NCBI GenBank assembly: GCA_011049095.1
Contig: DSDE01000137.1
Coordinates: 1 to 8,805 of the forward strand
Source of the DNA: Fidelibacterota bacterium
Lineage (GTDB): Bacteria > Fidelibacterota > Fidelibacteria > Fidelibacterales > DSDE01
Direction of reading: 5' to 3'
Length of the DNA: 8,805 bases
How positions within the stretch are numbered: the stretch's first letter is position 1; each line of letters opens with the position of its first letter. Position numbers and translations under genes: made by a program. Below the pieces are notes generated by a model. That model did no database searches and had not been told where the DNA came from. It saw only the letters and a program-made list of their open reading frames with translations. Shown here in pieces: positions 6,088-8,805 of the stretch.

Positions 6088-8805
6088 TTATTTAATAAAT
6101 AACATTTTGTGTGATTTAGAATATTTTGGTGTTTGCAGCATATAGAAATAGATGCCAGATGCCACACTCTGCCCAAACTGGTTTACGCCATTCCACTGCA
6201 CTTCAAAATAGCCGGCTGGCTGCTCGCTTTGCACAAGCCGAATGATTTCCCGCCCGCGAATGTCGTAGATGGTGAGCATAACAGGCACTGCTTCAGGTAA
6301 ATCATATTGTATGGTGGTCACCGGATTAAACGGATTGGGGAAATTGTGATGCAGTGCATAACGCTCTGGCACTGGAACCAGCTCGTGTTCACTTTTTTCC
6401 TGCCAGATCAGACTGCCGTCCTTATTGAAAAAGGCAAGGCTATTGGTTACCGCAGTATTGTTTCGTCCCATTATTCCGGCATTAATGGTGAGACGCGCCG
6501 ACGTCTTCTCTTTCCCCAAAAAGCCATATTCTATAATAAAACGTCCGTTCAGAGAATCCGTTTTTGACAGAATCATCCAGTCTGAACCTTCCGGTCTGCT
6601 GACGAGTTTTGGCGCTGCGCTTTCCGGCTCAAATTTGAAAATCCACTGACCACTTTGACTCTCTTGGGGAATGTCAAGCTGGAAAATTTCACCATTAAGA
6701 GTCACCGGCGCTGAATTAAATGAGGTCGATTTAGCCAGAGAAGGGGCTAATTCTTCCTGAACTGACCAATTCCACATTCTCGTAAATGCCATAATATCCC
6801 AGATATTATAGAGACTATCGGGTGAAGTCCTCAGGTGAGGCGCTTCACCTGTCACCGGCCCCAATTCGTCCGCCATCTCTTTATTAATAAAACTGCTGAC
6901 AAAGCGGCTCAGATCGAGAATATTGATGACAGCATCATTATTGTAATCTGCCAGGATAGCTGTGGCCCATTTTGCCGTGAAAGGCAGCTCAGGTGATGCG
7001 CCGGCCCAATCGCTAATCGCTTCTATTGTCAGTCGGAGCGTATCCATTGACGGAAGCGGCTCTGCACACTCTAAAACAAGCGTGCTGTCCGTTGTTAATC
7101 TGGTTTGATTCAACGGCAATTGACCATACGCATCGGAAATGAGCTTTACCGATGTTGCAGCGGCCATTTGCTGACTATAGGAGAAGTGAAATGTCTGTCC
7201 GTTAAATGAGAGCAATTCAGTTTGTCCGGGTGAAAAATCTAGCAGCACAGGCTTTTGGGGAATACCATTGACAATTGTGCTGGGCAAACTTAGATTCCCA
7301 GCAAAATCTTTGGCTAAAATATAGCAATCCGTCACTTTATCGTTTTCAAATCCTTCCACAAAAACTTCTGCCAGATTGGATGTCAGGCTTTTTAGAAAAC
7401 GGAAATCATCTTCATCCTGTCGCCCGTAAATGTGATATTCCTCCAGGTCTGTTTCGCTGTTGTGAGTCCAGGAAAGACGAATGCGGTTTTCAGAAAATAA
7501 GGCGCTCAGGTTTTGCGGCTGAGCCGGTGCTTGTGAATCTATGAGGACACCATCGCTTTTATAGATAAGGCTTTGGTTTCCCGCATAATCAAAAGCCCGG
7601 ACAAAAAGATGATACTTATGATTTTCAGCCAGTTGCAGCCCGTCTATTCTCACCATAGTATCCAAATTTGTAGTTATCCAGTCTGTTATAAATAAACGAT
7701 CACTTGAATCATAGAGCGCTGCCTGATAATAAGCCAGGCCGCTAAGCTTGTCGCTAAAGTGCTGCCAGGAACCTGTATAGCTGCTGTCATTATTGGAGAA
7801 ATCCAGTTCTCTATCCAGGCCATCCATCACCAGCTCGCCAACAGGCGGCGTATGATCAACGGTAAAACCATTGGAAACAGCCGGTTCACTGCGCAGAGCT
7901 ACAGAATCAATTGCCGATACAAATATGAAATAGGTCTCCCCTTCCAGAAGATTGAATCCGCCACGATTAAAAAATGTTTCTGTTGCGCCAAACCATTCAA
8001 GGTTTGTTATATCTTCAGGATTTTCACCCAGCGCGTATTCATAATGCTCAATGCCACTGACATCATCGGTGAATCCACTCCAACTGCCGGAGATTGTTTC
8101 CCGCCAGTTTACAAATTCCAGGTCTGTCTCGCCCAGCCCATCATAAACAATACCTTTCTGTGGTGGCTGCAAGTCTGCAGTGATTCCTGCACCACTTAGA
8201 AGGTCAGATTCATTTCCGGCGGCATCAAAGACTATGACTGACGCAAAATAGCGCTGACCGTGGGTAAGATCCAATTCGCGCAGACAGACAATATTGTCTT
8301 CGGTTTCAAACCATTCCACAACATTAGCGCTGCCTGGAGCTGTTCCGAGAGCGGCTTTGTAGTGGGATATTTCTTTCATATCGCTACCCTGCCAGCCGAT
8401 GATGAGTGTGTCCGGATGTCCATGCCAGCGTTTAGGCCCGTTTAAGTAGCCTTCCCAAATCCGGGCAACGACAGGTCTCTGTATATCAACCCGAAATCCG
8501 TCGCTGCTGACAGTATCAGAAACATTTCCCGCTTCGTCAACGGCTAACAAATTAACAAAGTAAGTCTTTCCATGTATCATCTGCACTCCGGGAATGCTAA
8601 TCTCAGTTTCTGAACCGGCAAAAGTCCAGTTCAAAAGATCTATCGCTCCCTGAGAGCTGCCGGCGCTGATTCGATAGATGACTGTGCCGGGATTATTATC
8701 GGGAAAGGGGTCCCAATTTGCCCTCAGCGTCACAGGATCAGAACTCCAGTTAATATCATCGCCCAGGCCATCTCGCAGCTCGGCTGTAAGCGGCGCTATT
8801 AAATC
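6088..8805 (-). CDS. Large multi-domain surface protein (FN3-like repeats, dockerin-like pair, T9SS-type sorting domain), N-terminus outside window
   Basis: The frame is open through the right edge of the window: 24 more codons precede an internal GTG at 8731-8733, so that GTG is not the start. At least 905 residues are encoded. From the N-terminal side there are four divergent FN3-like modules of about 105 aa (8805 to 7528), a more standard FN3 domain (about 7527-7255; 'PAQPQNLSA', 'IRLSWTHNSETDLEEYHIY'), and a bacterial Ig-like domain of the Big_5 kind (about 7254-6964). Next come a dockerin-like pair (6957-6763), an unassigned beta-rich domain (about 6714-6397) and a C-terminal sorting/FlgD-like domain (6363-6091). 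The protein should cross the inner membrane by Sec and be placed at or outside the outer membrane through a type IX-like route. No catalytic domain is visible in this portion; one could lie in the missing N-terminus. It heads the visible part of the operon. Confidence 0.93.
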   Translation of the reverse strand, partial: DLIAPLTAELRDGLGDDINWSSDPVTLRANWDPFPDNNPGTVIYRISAGSSQGAIDLLNWTFAGSETEISIPGVQMIHGKTYFVNLLAVDEAGNVSDTVSSDGFRVDIQRPVVARIWEGYLNGPKRWHGHPDTLIIGWQGSDMKEISHYKAALGTAPGSANVVEWFETEDNIVCLRELDLTHGQRYFASVIVFDAAGNESDLLSGAGITADLQPPQKGIVYDGLGETDLEFVNWRETISGSWSGFTDDVSGIEHYEYALGENPEDITNLEWFGATETFFNRGGFNLLEGETYFIFVSAIDSVALRSEPAVSNGFTVDHTPPVGELVMDGLDRELDFSNNDSSYTGSWQHFSDKLSGLAYYQAALYDSSDRLFITDWITTNLDTMVRIDGLQLAENHKYHLFVRAFDYAGNQSLIYKSDGVLIDSQAPAQPQNLSALFSENRIRLSWTHNSETDLEEYHIYGRQDEDDFRFLKSLTSNLAEVFVEGFENDKVTDCYILAKDFAGNLSLPSTIVNGIPQKPVLLDFSPGQTELLSFNGQTFHFSYSQQMAAATSVKLISDAYGQLPLNQTRLTTDSTLVLECAEPLPSMDTLRLTIEAISDWAGASPELPFTAKWATAILADYNNDAVINILDLSRFVSSFINKEMADELGPVTGEAPHLRTSPDSLYNIWDIMAFTRMWNWSVQEELAPSLAKSTSFNSAPVTLNGEIFQLDIPQESQSGQWIFKFEPESAAPKLVSRPEGSDWMILSKTDSLNGRFIIEYGFLGKEKTSARLTINAGIMGRNNTAVTNSLAFFNKDGSLIWQEKSEHELVPVPERYALHHNFPNPFNPVTTIQYDLPEAVPVMLTIYDIRGREIIRLVQSEQPAGYFEVQWNGVNQFGQSVASGIYFYMLQTPKYSKSHKMLFIK
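6091..6363 (-). other. C-terminal sorting / FlgD-like Ig domain (T9SS type A style)
   Basis: The last 91 residues begin with 'YALHHNFPNPFNPVTTIQYD' (the FPNPFNP core at 6342-6322). They continue with 'LTIYDIRGREI', 'GYFEVQWNG', 'ASGIYFYML' and a Lys-rich end (KMLFIK). This is the standard order of strands in C-terminal domains that direct proteins to the type IX secretion system or a related surface route. It is removed or anchored at the cell surface in known T9SS clients. Whether this organism has T9SS genes cannot be seen here. Confidence 0.9.
6763..6957 (-). other. Dockerin-like calcium-binding pair (one good loop, one degenerate)
   Basis: The first loop (6948-6913, DYNNDAVINILD) keeps the calcium ligands D1, N3, D5, N9 and D12 of a dockerin/EF-hand-type loop, with Ala in place of the usual Gly at position 6. 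A helix 'LSRFVSSF' follows. The second loop (6831-6796) has lost positions 1 and 3 but keeps D5, N9 and D12, and is followed by 'IMAFTRMWNW'. The paired layout placed before a C-terminal sorting domain is known from many FCB secreted proteins. Calcium binding is inferred. Confidence 0.75.
7528..8805 (-). repeat. Four divergent tandem FN3-like protein modules
   Basis: Module borders are roughly 8805-8476 (cut by the window edge), 8475-8164, 8163-7846 and 7845-7528. Shared marks are: a start 'D-G-L' soon after a Pro; a Trp strand followed by 'F-x-D' (for example GSWSGFTDDVSGIEHYEYAL); 'Y-x-A-L-G' or a variant; an 'I-x-W' strand; 'G-x-x-Y-x-x-x-V-x-A-x-D-x-A-G-N'; and an end 'S-x-G-x-x-V-D'. The modules are related in protein pattern but clearly diverged at the DNA level, so they are old duplications rather than recent slippage. 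Confidence 0.8.

Noticed and set aside
7759..8199. 146-codon plus-strand open frame inside the surface-protein gene
   Set aside because: The minus strand here encodes clear FN3-like modules; the plus frame has low-complexity, Cys/Ile-rich content with no domain pattern.
8731..8733. GTG as the start codon of the large surface protein
   Set aside because: The frame remains open for 24 further codons to the window edge and these encode more of the same repeat pattern, with no signal peptide after the GTG. The gene is simply cut by the window.
1..8805. CRISPR arrays, tRNA/rRNA genes, insertion sequences, phage or restriction/toxin genes
   Set aside because: No short regular DNA repeats, tRNA-like cloverleaf, transposase motif or terminal inverted repeats were found; all long stretches are explained by the listed genes.

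Overview
The window looks like a chromosomal segment from a Gram-negative bacterium of the FCB (Fibrobacterota-Chlorobiota-Bacteroidota) superphylum. A Neomarinimicrobiota (SAR406), Calditrichota or KSB1-like lineage is more likely than a classical Bacteroidota. The main clue is the large surface protein at the right edge. It ends in an FPNPFNP-type sorting/FlgD-like C-terminal domain and carries a dockerin-like segment ending in a 'MWNW' motif, a combination typical of those lineages. This placement is inferred from protein style, not from a marker gene.

Left part, + strand (1-1011): the 3' end of a multi-pass membrane protein, probably an MFS-type permease, overlaps by 4 bp (ATGA) a four-helix membrane protein of unknown function. 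A 112-bp spacer with no clear signal follows, then a small DUF4177-type protein. The last gene runs tail to tail into the next operon, with an 8-bp overlap of the two 3' ends.

Right part, - strand (8805 down to 1004): five genes read in the same direction with gaps of 11, 4, 10 and 28 bp, so almost certainly one transcript whose promoter lies outside the window. In transcription order they are: (i) a very large secreted protein with FN3-like repeats, a dockerin-like pair and a type IX-style sorting domain, with its N-terminus beyond the window; (ii) a 398-aa exported protein of unknown family with an Ig-like region and a Gly-rich hinge; (iii) an exported FecR-domain protein with an acidic tail linker; (iv) an 815-aa outer-membrane beta-barrel candidate with two N-terminal Ig-like regions, using a GTG start; (v) an RluA-family pseudouridine synthase, using a TTG start.

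The first four all carry export signals and form the most interesting unit. They look like an envelope cassette that couples a repetitive surface protein, two periplasmic or surface accessory proteins and an outer-membrane barrel. Its function is unknown; adhesion, surface-layer assembly or a dedicated anchoring/secretion route are possibilities. No RNA genes, CRISPR arrays, insertion sequences or phage genes were seen.
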